DNA of 64,000 bases, taken from positions 558,001 through 622,000 of the forward strand of contig CP068450.1 of the NCBI GenBank assembly GCA_023518375.1, given 5' to 3'. A program made the translations under genes and the position numbers. Position 1 is the stretch's first letter. Each line of letters begins with the position of its first letter. Below, in pieces: positions 24,708 through 34,385 of the stretch. The DNA is from Candidatus Hepatincola sp. Av (lineage in GTDB: Bacteria > Pseudomonadota > Alphaproteobacteria > WRAU01 > Hepatincolaceae). The notes below the pieces were generated by a model, which was not told the DNA's origin, made no database searches, and was given only the letters and a program-made list of their open reading frames with translations.

Positions 24708-26357
24708 ATGACCCTACACTCTATTTTAATTATTTCTTTTGTTTTATTGGCTATTGGTTTATTTACCTTTAAACAAGAAAAATACTTGCGGCTTTGTGCT
24801 ATAGCTTCAGCCTGCATTGTTGCCCTATTATTAGTGTTAGCTACCTTACTTAATAATAATTTTTCTTATTCTATTATTAGCTACCAAGACTTTGTAAACT
24901 TCAACTTTCCTATTTATTCTATGGCAGTTATGTTTGGAGTAGCATTTATCTTAAGTGTAACTTTTTTACTAATTCATAAAAAAATCCACTATAAAGAATT
25001 AGCCATAATTTTAATATATTTTGTAGGAGCTACGGGTATTCTTGTGGCAAATGATATCTTCTCTTTATTAATTTATTGGGAATTAGTAGCCTTAAGTGGT
25101 AGTTTAATTGTTAATTTTTCTTTACACCCTCATGCTGCTAACACAGCGTTAAAGTATTTTACTATTCATGCTATTTCCGGCGTATGCCTAATGATTGGCT
25201 TAATAGACTACTCTATCACTTACTCTACTAGTTCTTTACCTCATACTACTTTTAGTTTGTCTGACCCTATGAATTACTTTTTACTCTTAGGAATTCTAAT
25301 TAATTTAGGTTTACCACCGGTGGCATCTTGGGTGGTTGATGGTTATTCTAAATGTTCATCAAACGCTTCGTTATTTTTATCTATTTTTACTACAAAGTCG
25401 GCTTTATTTTTATTATTACGTTTTTTTTATGGTAACCACCAACTAATTTATATTGGTATTCTTATTGCTTTATATGGCATGATCTTCTCTGCCTTTCAAA
25501 CTAATATTCGGAGAATTCTTGCTTATTCCATTATTCACCAGATTGGGCTAACCATTATTGGTATTTCTGCTGTTGCCTATAGTAATGGTTTAATTATTAG
25601 CTACATTATTGTTGGAGTGCTTTACAAATTAGTTTTCTTTATGGTAGCAGCTTTATTATTTGATATCACTAAAACTGAAGATATTTACAAGCTAAAAGGG
25701 GCTATTAATATTAAATCTATGCTAGGAGTAGTAATTATTATTACTGCCTTACAATCTTTAGGGTTACCATTTACCGGTGGTTTTATTGTGAAATCTTCTT
25801 TACTAGATGATATTACTCAAATGAGCCTAACTTGGTTAGATTACACTATGCTACTAGCTATGGCAGGAACGGCACTAAACATAGGGGTTAGGCTTCCTTA
25901 TTATTTACTAAATTTTAAGAATAACTCTAAAGTTAATTTTAAACAACGGGGTTTAAATAATAAAATTATCTTACCACTTTTAATTATTGTAGTATTGTTA
26001 CAAGCTATTGCTTTTATTCATTTTACCCAGTTTACCAATTTAGCAAATATTACCCATGCCTTAGAGGTATTTGGCTTAGGGTTTATTTTATTCTATATTG
26101 GTTACCACCTTATTAATGAAGAAGCTTTATTAAAAGTTATTAATAATTCTATAGTGTTATTGCACCAAAGCACTATTAGTTTTTTACGTTTATTTACTTC
26201 TACTGTTGTTTTAAAAGCCTTAAACCGTAGTGCTGTTAGCACCTATACCTATTTAGTAAGTTTACAATTTAACTATAATATTTTAACTAGTAGGATTATT
26301 TATTTAATTTTAGTTTTTATGTGCTTAATTTATATGGTAATTAAGTGGCATAGTTAA
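24708..26357 (+). CDS. Mrp proton-conducting subunit (copy 3, diverged)
   Basis: 549 residues, about 14-15 membrane segments. The core glutamate (FSLLIYWELVALSGS) is retained. The block usually carrying lysine in the discontinuous helix reads FQTNIRRILAYSIIHQIG, and the loop before it reads GLPPVASWVVDGYSKCS, lacking the usual 'P.HxWLP' pattern. It may be less active or conduct a different ion. The C-terminal 60 residues are an extra region with a final membrane segment. It is the last gene of the operon; the next gene is convergent, 4 bases away. Confidence 0.8.
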   Translation: MTLHSILIISFVLLAIGLFTFKQEKYLRLCAIASACIVALLLVLATLLNNNFSYSIISYQDFVNFNFPIYSMAVMFGVAFILSVTFLLIHKKIHYKELAIILIYFVGATGILVANDIFSLLIYWELVALSGSLIVNFSLHPHAANTALKYFTIHAISGVCLMIGLIDYSITYSTSSLPHTTFSLSDPMNYFLLLGILINLGLPPVASWVVDGYSKCSSNASLFLSIFTTKSALFLLLRFFYGNHQLIYIGILIALYGMIFSAFQTNIRRILAYSIIHQIGLTIIGISAVAYSNGLIISYIIVGVLYKLVFFMVAALLFDITKTEDIYKLKGAINIKSMLGVVIIITALQSLGLPFTGGFIVKSSLLDDITQMSLTWLDYTMLLAMAGTALNIGVRLPYYLLNFKNNSKVNFKQRGLNNKIILPLLIIVVLLQAIAFIHFTQFTNLANITHALEVFGLGFILFYIGYHLINEEALLKVINNSIVLLHQSTISFLRLFTSTVVLKALNRSAVSTYTYLVSLQFNYNILTSRIIYLILVFMCLIYMVIKWHS

Positions 26358-26361
26358 TAAA

Positions 26362-26967
26362 TTACCATACCACTAACAAAACAGGCAACAAGCCCATAGC
26401 TTGTAAGTTTAAAATAATTATTATGAGGATAGCAATTAAGAAAAAATAAAAAGAATCCAAAATAGATTTTTTTACAATATTATAATTAACTGTTAGATAT
26501 TTTTCCGATTGCCACCTAGAAAAATTTGGAAAAAATCTTGGTACTCCAGAGTTTAAGTAACTGCTATATTCTTTACCTAACTTTGCAGTTAAAGACTTTT
26601 CTTCAAACTGAATTACTTGCCAGTAATAAATAGCATAAAAAGTAATTACAATAAACATTACCAAGAAACTACCATAAATAAACAATATACCTAAGGTACC
26701 AAGAAAAGAAAAGAAGTATAAAGGATTACGGCTAATAGAATAAATTCCACTACTAACAAGTTTTTTATTGCGGTTATCACTAAGAAATATATTAGCAAAC
26801 ACACGCCCTAAAATTCCAACTAACACTAGTATAAGACCAATAATAAGCATAAAAATATAAAAAATAGAATCTACTAATATAGGTTTTATAAACACAAAAA
26901 CTAAAAAACATAGAATAATTAAAACTCTTGAAATAGGAAGCCTATGATAGGCTAAAAATTGTTTCAT
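26362..26967 (-). CDS. Membrane methyltransferase, PEMT/ICMT-like family
   Basis: 201 residues with four to five membrane segments. The SAM-binding signatures are GIYSISRNPLYFFSF (about 90-104) and, after two segments, FEEKSLTAKLGKEYSSYL with GVPRFFP, the standard phospholipid/isoprenylcysteine methyltransferase arrangement. The substrate may be a lipid, for example phosphatidylethanolamine, but cannot be decided from sequence. The C-terminus adds a further membrane segment. It is convergent with the Mrp operon. A 19-bp direct repeat lies just upstream of the start. Confidence 0.75.
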   Translation of the reverse strand: MKQFLAYHRLPISRVLIILCFLVFVFIKPILVDSIFYIFMLIIGLILVLVGILGRVFANIFLSDNRNKKLVSSGIYSISRNPLYFFSFLGTLGILFIYGSFLVMFIVITFYAIYYWQVIQFEEKSLTAKLGKEYSSYLNSGVPRFFPNFSRWQSEKYLTVNYNIVKKSILDSFYFFLIAILIIIILNLQAMGLLPVLLVVW

Positions 26968-27005
26968 ACTTTAAGTTGCCTTGTAAACTTTAAGTTGCCT
27001 TGTAA
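26968..27005. repeat. 19-bp perfect tandem duplication in a promoter region
   Basis: ACTTTAAGTTGCCTTGTAA occurs twice back to back (26968-26986, 26987-27005), directly upstream of the methyltransferase start. It may duplicate an operator, or simply be slippage. Confidence 0.9.
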
Positions 27006-27113
27006 AAATAAAAGATAATAAATTACACTAGTGGTATAATTATTTTATTTTATAATAATAATGGTTAAAATACCCTTTATAATATACCTAATATTAAAAT
27101 AAGAGTAAACAAA

Positions 27114-27899
27114 ATGAGAAAAATATTTTTATTATTACCCTTGTGTTTAGCACTAGTTAGTATTAGTAGTTTGCAAGCAGATATACCTATTAAAGTAAAT
27201 GAAAAAATGTTTTTACCAGTATCTACTAAAAATGCTATTAATTATTTAACTTCTCATAATTATGTGTTAGTTGAAGAGCTAACTAAAAATAAAACTCTGG
27301 TATTAACTACTCCTAACAATTCAGATGTTACCATTTTAATTACCTCACCAGCTAGTTTTAGCAAAATTAACGGGGTAGCAGTGCAAGTTTTACTTTCTAA
27401 GGCCTCACTTAAACCAGATTCTAAAAAAAGTTCCGACTCCTTTAACATCTTAACAGAATCAACCTTTCAACTAATAGCAAAATCCTTAGCTTTTTTACCT
27501 TGTGCTAATCAAGCGGATTTCCTACGCAATGGTTTTACTTGCGAAAATACTTATAAAGTACAATATACCTTATATGAAGGTGGCATGAATGGTTTGCGTA
27601 AATGGTTAGGAGTGACTGAAAATAAACAAATTATTATTAATATTATTCCTTTGGAACCTGAATCTGCATCTGCACCGGTAACTCCACCTTTAACTGCTAG
27701 CCATACTACCTCTAATAGTTCTAGTAGTAGTTCTAGTATTAGTAGTAGCACAACTTCTAGTAGCACTAGTAATGGCACAACTTCTAGTAGCACTAGTACC
27801 AATACTAATACCAAAAGCGACACATCTACCATAAATTCTAATACTTCTACCCAGCCTACAGAAAATAAAAAAGCTAAGGCTGCAACTACTACTAAATAA
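27114..27899 (+). CDS. Secreted protein with Ser/Thr-rich tail, function unknown
   Basis: 261 residues. Residues 1-22 form a signal peptide (MRKIFLLLPLCLALVSISSLQA). Residues about 23-180 are a globular domain with two cysteines (FLPCANQADF and GFTCENTYK) that could form a periplasmic disulphide. Residues about 185-261 are almost only Ser, Thr and Asn. No family is recognised. Low-complexity Ser/Thr tails of this kind are often surface-exposed linkers. The 3' repeats could change length by slippage, and similar sequence continues past the stop. Confidence 0.7.
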   Translation: MRKIFLLLPLCLALVSISSLQADIPIKVNEKMFLPVSTKNAINYLTSHNYVLVEELTKNKTLVLTTPNNSDVTILITSPASFSKINGVAVQVLLSKASLKPDSKKSSDSFNILTESTFQLIAKSLAFLPCANQADFLRNGFTCENTYKVQYTLYEGGMNGLRKWLGVTENKQIIINIIPLEPESASAPVTPPLTASHTTSNSSSSSSSISSSTTSSSTSNGTTSSSTSTNTNTKSDTSTINSNTSTQPTENKKAKAATTTK

Positions 27900-28386
27900 A
27901 AAACTAGTACTAACACGAAGTAATAAGAAAAAGTGTTAAAGCAAACTGCAACTACTCCTAAGGATAACTAGTACTAATAAAAGTTCTTCCACTCCTACTT
28001 CCTAAGGTTTAGGATTAAACCTACAAATAACTCTAGGTTAATCAAACAAAAAAGAACTCAATCATAGGTAATAAGGCAGAATCTATAAAACTCATAAAAT
28101 GCCATACCTCAAAATTTCAGTATTCCAAACTCCTAATTTTCAAAATTAAAAAAGTTACATTAAAGTTAGGTTTATAAAAAAATCTATAATACAACTTACA
28201 GTTATATGGCATTTAAGAAAAATTACTAAAACTCTGTTATATAGTGCAATTATTAGTGAAAAATTACCATAATTGGTTTTAATTACTACCGTAGAAGGAA
28301 TTGGAACTAAACTTAGGTTGAAGTTTTAGGTTTAACCTTTTTAAATCAAATTACTTTACTTTATAATATTATTCTTGCAAGGGCTA
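27900..28386. other. Intergenic region with decayed tail repeats
   Basis: The first 100 bases still resemble the Ser/Thr codon repeats of the preceding gene (ACTAGTACTAA and GCAACTACTCC patterns) but are broken by stops. The remainder shows no gene or clear RNA structure. The outer-membrane protein gene that follows is convergent. Confidence 0.5.
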
Positions 28387-29073
28387 TTACTCGGTAGCTG
28401 GCGTAATAACCGTATAAATGTTATAGCCCAATCGTAAACCAAAGTAATTATTAAAGTAGTTGCTATCTATTGTGTTTTTTTCTTCTATACCTACTGGTCT
28501 GGTTTCTAAACGTTCACGAACATTAATTGCCTTATACACAACACCAAATACTATATTTTTATAAACATAGTCAACGCCCACTGCAACATACGCATTAGGT
28601 TCATAAACTATGTTAGCATTAGTTGCATTAACATGGGTTTCGGAGTCTAACACGGCTCCTAATTTACCATAAAAACTTATAGATTCTTTATAATTTAAAA
28701 TAATATTACTTTTTAAAATAACATATAAGGGAACTACAACGGAATCATCGTTTAAACATTCAGGGCAAGTTAAAGATGGTATTTGATCTGCATTGGTTGC
28801 ATGTAAATTAGTTTTTTGAATTGCTACTCCTATACCAGCTTCTAAGTTATCTGAAAGCACATAGGTAGCATCTATGGCAAGATCTGGCAAGAAATGATCC
28901 GAAGAATTATTAGTATAGTAACCGCCCACAGATGGCGTAAAAACAAATGTTCTATCTTGAGTAAAAGCATATAATTTATTAGTATTACCAATAACTATTA
29001 TTAATAGAACTACTATCAATAGAGCACTTATTAATAGAAGATTTTTTAAGCCTTTTCCAAGAAAATTATACAT
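28387..29073 (-). CDS. Outer-membrane beta-barrel protein (small porin-like)
   Basis: 228 residues. An N-terminal hydrophobic segment (about 12-35) acts as signal or anchor; the rest alternates polar and hydrophobic residues in strand-length blocks (FVFTPSVGGYY, LAIDATYVLSDNLEAGIGVAIQ, YVAVGVDYVYKNIVFGVVYKAI) and ends FGLRLGYNIYT. This fits an 8-stranded barrel of the OmpW/OmpA type. Two cysteines in a loop (LTCPECLND) could form a disulphide or bind metal, which is unusual. It may share a transcription unit with the similar upstream gene (104 bases apart). Confidence 0.65.
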   Translation of the reverse strand: MYNFLGKGLKNLLLISALLIVVLLIIVIGNTNKLYAFTQDRTFVFTPSVGGYYTNNSSDHFLPDLAIDATYVLSDNLEAGIGVAIQKTNLHATNADQIPSLTCPECLNDDSVVVPLYVILKSNIILNYKESISFYGKLGAVLDSETHVNATNANIVYEPNAYVAVGVDYVYKNIVFGVVYKAINVRERLETRPVGIEEKNTIDSNYFNNYFGLRLGYNIYTVITPATE

Positions 29074-29177
29074 GGTACACCCAGCTAATTATTATACTAA
29101 ACCTAAGAGCTTTCATTTAATTATTCTTACACAATTATTTTAACAGTTATGTTTACAAGTAACTTTTAAAATTATTT

Positions 29178-29807
29178 TTAAAATAAATCAAACCTATGTT
29201 GCACAGATAAACCAAGGTATCCATTATATTGTTTTTGGTTGACTTCATCTTCATTTAAGTAAAAGTGTTGAGTATAAGAAACTGCTCTAAAATCTAATGA
29301 AAAAATTGTATCATTTAATTCATAACCAATAGATAAATCTGCCATAAATCTATTTTGCATTTCAAAACCTTGTAAGGAGCCATCGTCATTTACCCAAGAA
29401 GAACCTTTATTGGTATAAAGCCAACCATATTTTAAAGCTACCACAATATCATCAGTTTCATTAACATCAAAAGAATATTTAACTACTGCATATATAGGGT
29501 AAGAATCTTTCTTCCATTCATTAAAAGACTTATCTTGCCCTTGTAATGTAGCCACTGTACCACTATCAGCGTATAAAATATCGTGCATGTACCCTACACC
29601 CACACCTAGCTCCCAACGATTAGGAAATAAATAGGTTAGGTCTATATCTACAGTAGGTTTAAACAAAGATTGCTTATACTTATAAGAGTAATCTAAGCCA
29701 ATACTTGGGGTTATTCTAAAGCCATCATCTGCAGCTTGCAAGTAAGTTAAAGGTAAAACCCCATAAGTTATAATTATTATTAATAATATTCTTATGCTTT
29801 TAAGCAT
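29178..29807 (-). CDS. Outer-membrane beta-barrel protein
   Basis: 209 residues. The signal peptide is residues 1-25 (LLIIIITYGVLPLTYLQA). The mature part has barrel-like strands: FRITPSIGLDYSYKY, TVDIDLTYLFPNRWELGVGVGYMHD, YAVVKYSFDV, LSIGYELNDTIFSLDFRAVSY. It ends in LSVQHRFDLF, with a C-terminal phenylalanine as required for BAM-dependent insertion. It resembles the neighbouring 228-residue protein in layout; both probably derive from one OMP family. Function unknown. Confidence 0.68.
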   Translation of the reverse strand: MLKSIRILLIIIITYGVLPLTYLQAADDGFRITPSIGLDYSYKYKQSLFKPTVDIDLTYLFPNRWELGVGVGYMHDILYADSGTVATLQGQDKSFNEWKKDSYPIYAVVKYSFDVNETDDIVVALKYGWLYTNKGSSWVNDDGSLQGFEMQNRFMADLSIGYELNDTIFSLDFRAVSYTQHFYLNEDEVNQKQYNGYLGLSVQHRFDLF

Positions 29808-30071
29808 TAAGCATACATTCCTATGTTATAATTCAATTTTCTATTATAACAAGAATTTCACAATTCTTTAACTAAAAAAGATTCCTACCTTTTACAGTAA
29901 ATTAATTATGTTAATTCTTTAGTTATGTTAATTCTTATTATTTGCTAATAAATTACAACCTACTTTCTTTAAACCTTTTATTTTTAACTATTTTCTCTTG
30001 TTACCATTTGCGTATAAATTAATGGTAACAACAGTTTCTTAAAAGGAGGTTAATGAATTAAGGATTACTAG

Positions 30072-31661
30072 CTAAAGAACATCTTGTAAAGGAAAGTCAA
30101 CAAACTCTTGGTATTTCACAAAATTATCTTGAAATAATCTTTGTAACTTAAGTACTTGTTGTTGGTATTTAGTTTTACTTTCCCAAGATTCACAAGGGTT
30201 TAAAACTTCCTTAGGTACATTATTACAAGTTACAGGAGTAGCCAGATTAAACACATTAGTTGTAAATTTCATTTTACTTAATGAACCATCTAAAATACTA
30301 CTAATAATTGCTCTGGTAAAAGGTAAAGAAATACGTTTACCCTCACCATAGGCACCACCTTGCCAACCAGTATTTACTAGCCAACAAGTTACCTTATGTT
30401 TTGCCATTTTTTCCCCTAATAATTTAGCGTATTCAAAAGGATTTCTTGGCATAAAAGGTTCACCAAAACAAGTAGAAAATGTTGCCTCAGGGGTGTGAAC
30501 GCCTTTTTCAGTACCAGATACTTTTGCAGTATAACCTGAAAGAAAATGGTACATAGCTTGCTCTTTAGTTAGTTTACTGACTGCTGGTAAAACGCCAAAA
30601 GCATCACAAGTTAGCATAATAATATTTTTAGGATGCCCACCTTTATTTTCTTTAGAAACATTAGCTAATTGGGTTAAAGGGTAAGAACTTCTTGTGTTTT
30701 TTGTTTTAGAACTATTAAATAAATCTATTTCCCGCTTTTCATTAACTACTACATTTTCTACAATACTACCAAAGGTTTGAGTAGTTTTAAAAATCATGGG
30801 TTCAGTTTCAGGATTCAAATTAATAATTTTAGCATAACAGCCACCTTCAAAGTTAAATACGCCATTATTATCCCAACCATGTTCATCGTCTCCTATTAGA
30901 ATGCGGTTAGGATCCGCTGAAAGTGTGGTTTTACCAGTACCTGATAAGCCAAAAAATACTGCAGTTTCATTCTTTTCATTCATATTAGCCGAACAGTGCA
31001 TGGGTAATACATCTTGTTCTGGTAGTAAAAAGTTTAAAACTCCAAAAATTCCTTTTTTCATTTCACCTGAATATTCTGTACCGCCAATTAATAAGTACTT
31101 CTTAGCCATATTAACTACAATGAAAGTTTTAGAATTAGTGCCATCGTTTGCTGGATCTGCCAATAAAGTAGGGCAATGTAAAACTGTAAAGTCTGGTTTG
31201 AATTTTTTACGTTCTTCAGAGGTAGGAATTATAAACATATTTTGTGCAAAGAAATTATGATACGCCATAGTATTTACACAACGTACTGCTAAACGGTATT
31301 TTTCCTCGCTCCCTGCCCATACATCTGTTATGTATAGGTCTTTGTCGTTCATATAGTTAATACATTTTTCATATAGCCTATCTGCTAGTGCTGGTTCCAT
31401 TGGTTGGTTCACTTTATCCCAATTTACTTTTTTGTTGGTTAGGGCATCTTTTACAATGAATTTATCTTGGGGCGACCTACCTCTACAAGAACCTGTGTCT
31501 ACCATTAAAGCTCCACCTTTACATAAAGTACCTTCCTGATTAATAATGGCTTTTTCTACTAACTCTTCCGTAGTTAAATTCCAATAACCTATTTTTGTAT
31601 TATTAATTTGTTGAAGATCATGGTTACTAATATCATGACCTATATTTGTTTTACAAGACAT
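30072..31661 (-). CDS. pckA: Phosphoenolpyruvate carboxykinase (ATP)
   Basis: 529 residues, normal length for the ATP-dependent enzyme that converts oxaloacetate and ATP to phosphoenolpyruvate, CO2 and ADP. The P-loop GLSGTGKTTLS (about 238-248), the metal site IGDDEHGW, the YLLIGGTEYSGEMKKGIFGVL block and RSSYPL are all present. Together with the mannitol PTS it indicates central carbon metabolism that can run between C4 acids and PEP, the PTS phosphate donor. The ATG has GGAG eight bases upstream. It is a single-gene unit with wide flanks. Confidence 0.95.
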   Translation of the reverse strand: MSCKTNIGHDISNHDLQQINNTKIGYWNLTTEELVEKAIINQEGTLCKGGALMVDTGSCRGRSPQDKFIVKDALTNKKVNWDKVNQPMEPALADRLYEKCINYMNDKDLYITDVWAGSEEKYRLAVRCVNTMAYHNFFAQNMFIIPTSEERKKFKPDFTVLHCPTLLADPANDGTNSKTFIVVNMAKKYLLIGGTEYSGEMKKGIFGVLNFLLPEQDVLPMHCSANMNEKNETAVFFGLSGTGKTTLSADPNRILIGDDEHGWDNNGVFNFEGGCYAKIINLNPETEPMIFKTTQTFGSIVENVVVNEKREIDLFNSSKTKNTRSSYPLTQLANVSKENKGGHPKNIIMLTCDAFGVLPAVSKLTKEQAMYHFLSGYTAKVSGTEKGVHTPEATFSTCFGEPFMPRNPFEYAKLLGEKMAKHKVTCWLVNTGWQGGAYGEGKRISLPFTRAIISSILDGSLSKMKFTTNVFNLATPVTCNNVPKEVLNPCESWESKTKYQQQVLKLQRLFQDNFVKYQEFVDFPLQDVL

Positions 31662-32214
31662 ACCAAAACTCCAATTAATTTACTGTAATTTTCTTTGTTA
31701 AGAAGCTAAAATATTAGTTTATTAACATTAATTTATATAACAAGGTTACTTATATAAATTACTATCTTAACAGCTAAATTGTAGAAAAACATTAACTAAA
31801 CTTTATTCTTAAAACTTAATTTTCCACAACTACCACATTAACACTTTTTACAACTCTTTAAGTATAACATTTAAGCACTAATCTAGCAAATATAAACGCT
31901 ATTACAACAACAAAACAACAGCTTGTTACAGCCAGCAGAAACTTACTTTTTATCTTTCTGGGTAAAAACTAAAAGCATCAACTATATTAAGAATTGGTTT
32001 ATTTAGTAGGTTTACTTGGTAGGTTTATTTAGTAGGTTTATTGTACCATAAAGTATTAAATACCACCTTTTTAACCATTAAGAAACCTACATACATTTTT
32101 TGGGAAGTTGTAACATCAGCACCAACACTGCTTACTTATAAAGAAAAATACTCTTATTTGTAAGTGGAACCAGCTATTTTTAGATTCTAATATATTTTAA
32201 TATTTACTTCTCTC

Positions 32215-32243
32215 TTGAAATTTTTTGAAAAATAGAGTATAAT
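32215..32243 (+). promoter_or_regulatory. Near-consensus promoter
   Basis: TTGAAA (32215-32220), a 17-base spacer and TATAAT (32238-32243). It points toward the small lipoprotein gene at 32582, giving a leader of about 330 bases with hairpins and an AT tract, or it may drive a separate small RNA. Confidence 0.6.
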
Positions 32244-32374
32244 TAGCACTATTAATAATTTAAAATTATTAATAAATTATAAGTACTATTTTATTAAGTA
32301 CTTTGACTTTTGTATTCTACCTAATACATATTTACCTTAGTTATTATATTTTTTTATTCTACTAACACTAATTC

Positions 32375-32396
32375 ATATATATATATATATATATAT
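32375..32396. repeat. (AT)11 dinucleotide tract
   Basis: Eleven uninterrupted AT units lie between the promoter at 32215 and the lipoprotein gene. In the leader it would form a snap-back hairpin. Slippage could alter its length between strains. Confidence 0.85.
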
Positions 32397-32581
32397 TTAT
32401 ATTTATTTATGTAATTAATACTGGCTCTTAAGCCTATTTATTCATGTTAATAAGGTTATATAAGGCTATAACATAGCAATAATTTTATTAAAAAAGAGCT
32501 TAAGTAAACTTAATTATTTTCTACTAACTAAGTAATCCACACTCCCCCTGCAATTAACTCATTAACCATAGGAAAAACATT

Positions 32582-32821
32582 ATGAAAAAACTATTTTACA
32601 AGCTAATGCAAACACTCCAAATTAACAAAACAATTAATTTTTACTATAAAATTATTGGCTTATGCCTCCTTGCTTTGTTATTACAAAGTTGTGCTAAAAG
32701 TTGCCTAGATAGAGTTTATAGATCCATTGACAAAACAGGAAAACCTGCCCAAATTATAGATAGAGGTAGCTCCCCTATTTTAGGAAACAAATGCGAAGTT
32801 ATTTATTATGATGACAAATAA
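32582..32821 (+). CDS. Small putative lipoprotein
   Basis: 79 residues. A rather long N-region (about 20 polar residues, then a hydrophobic stretch) ends in LLLQSC, a usable lipobox with cysteine near residue 37. The mature part is about 43 residues with further cysteines (KSC, NKC) and YYDD near its end. It has AGGA before the ATG. An internal start closer to the hydrophobic stretch (MQTLQ) would give a more normal signal length. No family is recognised. Confidence 0.55.
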   Translation: MKKLFYKLMQTLQINKTINFYYKIIGLCLLALLLQSCAKSCLDRVYRSIDKTGKPAQIIDRGSSPILGNKCEVIYYDDK

Positions 32822-33107
32822 ATAATAGGAAATAAATCATAATAATAAAATACATATCACTCTGCTATTTTTTATAGCAGCAAAATTACAATAGCAAAAG
32901 AGTAATTTTTAATAATATTAATAATAGGCAATTATAAGCAATAAGCACGAAAATTGTTTTAATATCTTATCACAGCTTAGGCTATACAAACATTACTTTT
33001 CACAGGTAAGCAAAGGTAACATAAGCAGAATTGGATACAAAAATAGTAATTATTTATAAAGCTACTTTCCATAAAGTTTGTAACAAGGTAATTATATAAT
33101 TATCTTG

Positions 33108-33446
33108 TTACTTAGTTACAATTAGCTTAGGTTCAGGTTGGTAGATAAAGTATAGTAATAAAGGCAAGCCTGCTGATATTCCAGCTAAAATAGAAAAAAT
33201 TGCTAACAGCACAAATTTAGTAAATGATAAATTATAAAAGCCAAAAATTAAAATTATAATAAATCCTAAAATACTATCGGCTAAAAAGATTAAAGAAATT
33301 AAGCTATGAAAAACTACTTGAAATAATAAAGTAATATCCATACCATTAAACCACAACCATAGCCCAAATAGTAAGTAATGAACTATAATGCCAATAATAA
33401 AAAATATTAAATATATATTACGGGAAATATTATAAGATTTTACCAT
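33108..33446 (-). CDS. Small membrane protein, function unknown
   Basis: 112 residues with three membrane segments (about 8-30, 38-58, 62-100 as one long or two short helices) and few charged residues. No motif is recognised. The ATG has AGGAG six bases upstream, so it is probably expressed. It stands alone between intergenic regions. Confidence 0.6.
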   Translation of the reverse strand: MVKSYNISRNIYLIFFIIGIIVHYLLFGLWLWFNGMDITLLFQVVFHSLISLIFLADSILGFIIILIFGFYNLSFTKFVLLAIFSILAGISAGLPLLLYFIYQPEPKLIVTK

Positions 33447-33802
33447 GATACTCCTAATACTTAAACTAGTATTTATCTGCTTTGCTAATATTACAACAAA
33501 GCTCTTTTTTAGGTTTTAATAAATTGTAGAAATTCTAAGTTACAACCTAAACCATAGAACCTAAAAATTAATCTTAAAATTACTGTTAAAAGTAATTTGT
33601 TACAACCTGAAAATATTGAAAAATAATCTTAAAAAATATAAATTCTAGCTAATTTTCAGTTGGTAAATAAATGTTTCTCATTAATTTTAATACTTTAATT
33701 AGCATTACTTACTTTTACAATACTTAAATATTTAGCATTTATAGCAAACAATAGTTATACAGATCATCATGCTAATACATAAATTATGTAATAAAATAAA
33801 AA
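33447..33802. other. Intergenic region with a short diverged duplication
   Basis: GTTACAACCT followed by an A-rich stretch and AATCTTAAAA occurs twice, about 60 bases apart (near 33538 and 33599). No gene is seen. Confidence 0.4.
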
Positions 33803-34249
33803 TTATTTATGAATACTACTTGTTAGCATCCAAATATTTTTTTCATGTTTAGCTATTCGCTCTGCACATAAGTCTATAGTGGCATCATCTTTTTGTTCTG
33901 TGGCTACAGCAATAACTTCTTTTAAAAGCACTACTAAAACTTCTTGGGAAGATATTAGATCTTGCAACATAGCATTAGAATTAAGATACTCACTATCATC
34001 TACTTCTTTAATTTTTGCTAATTTACTAAAAGCCTTATAACTACCAATAGCATGGCTACCTAAGGTAACTATTCTTTCGGCAATTTCATCTATGGCACTT
34101 GCTAGATCTGTATATTGATCTTGGAATAATAAATGTAAAGACATAAAATTAGCACCACGCACATTCCAATGATAATTTTGGGTTTTTAAATATAAAATAT
34201 AACTATTTGCTAAAATAATTTCTAATTTGTTTGTTACAGTTGTACTCAT
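33803..34249 (-). CDS. dps: Dps-family DNA-binding ferritin
   Basis: 148 residues, the normal size of a four-helix Dps subunit; twelve assemble into a shell that oxidises and stores iron and protects DNA. The inter-subunit ferroxidase residues are visible: the His in TQNYHWNVRG (about residue 27) and the Asp/Glu in DLASAIDEIAERIVTLG (about 54-70). The N-terminus is short, without the Lys-rich tail of E. coli Dps, so DNA binding may be weak. The ATG has AGGAG upstream. It probably helps tolerate host oxidative stress. Confidence 0.9.
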   Translation of the reverse strand: MSTTVTNKLEIILANSYILYLKTQNYHWNVRGANFMSLHLLFQDQYTDLASAIDEIAERIVTLGSHAIGSYKAFSKLAKIKEVDDSEYLNSNAMLQDLISSQEVLVVLLKEVIAVATEQKDDATIDLCAERIAKHEKNIWMLTSSIHK

Positions 34250-34385
34250 TACCGTATTCTCCTAGAAATACTCTATGTTTAATAGAGACAAAAAATAATT
34301 AATACCATAATTATATGTTATTCCAACTATAAAAGTCATTAAAATAATTTAAGAAACAATTCTCTTTGCTTTGGTAACACTATTT

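Larger units (their letters stand above)
31662..32581. other. 920-bp intergenic region
   Basis: No gene is visible. It holds a near-consensus plus-strand promoter (32215-32243), A/T hairpins downstream of that promoter (ATTAATAATTT/AAATTATTAAT near 32250-32272, and AAGTACT/AGTACTT near 32281-32303), and an (AT)11 tract at 32375-32396. A small RNA starting near 32250 is possible, but no convincing T-tract terminator follows. Confidence 0.5.

Noticed and set aside
27551-27916. 121-codon minus-strand gene of Leu/Val repeats
   Set aside because: It is the reverse reading of the Ser/Thr codon repeats of the secreted protein at 27114-27899.
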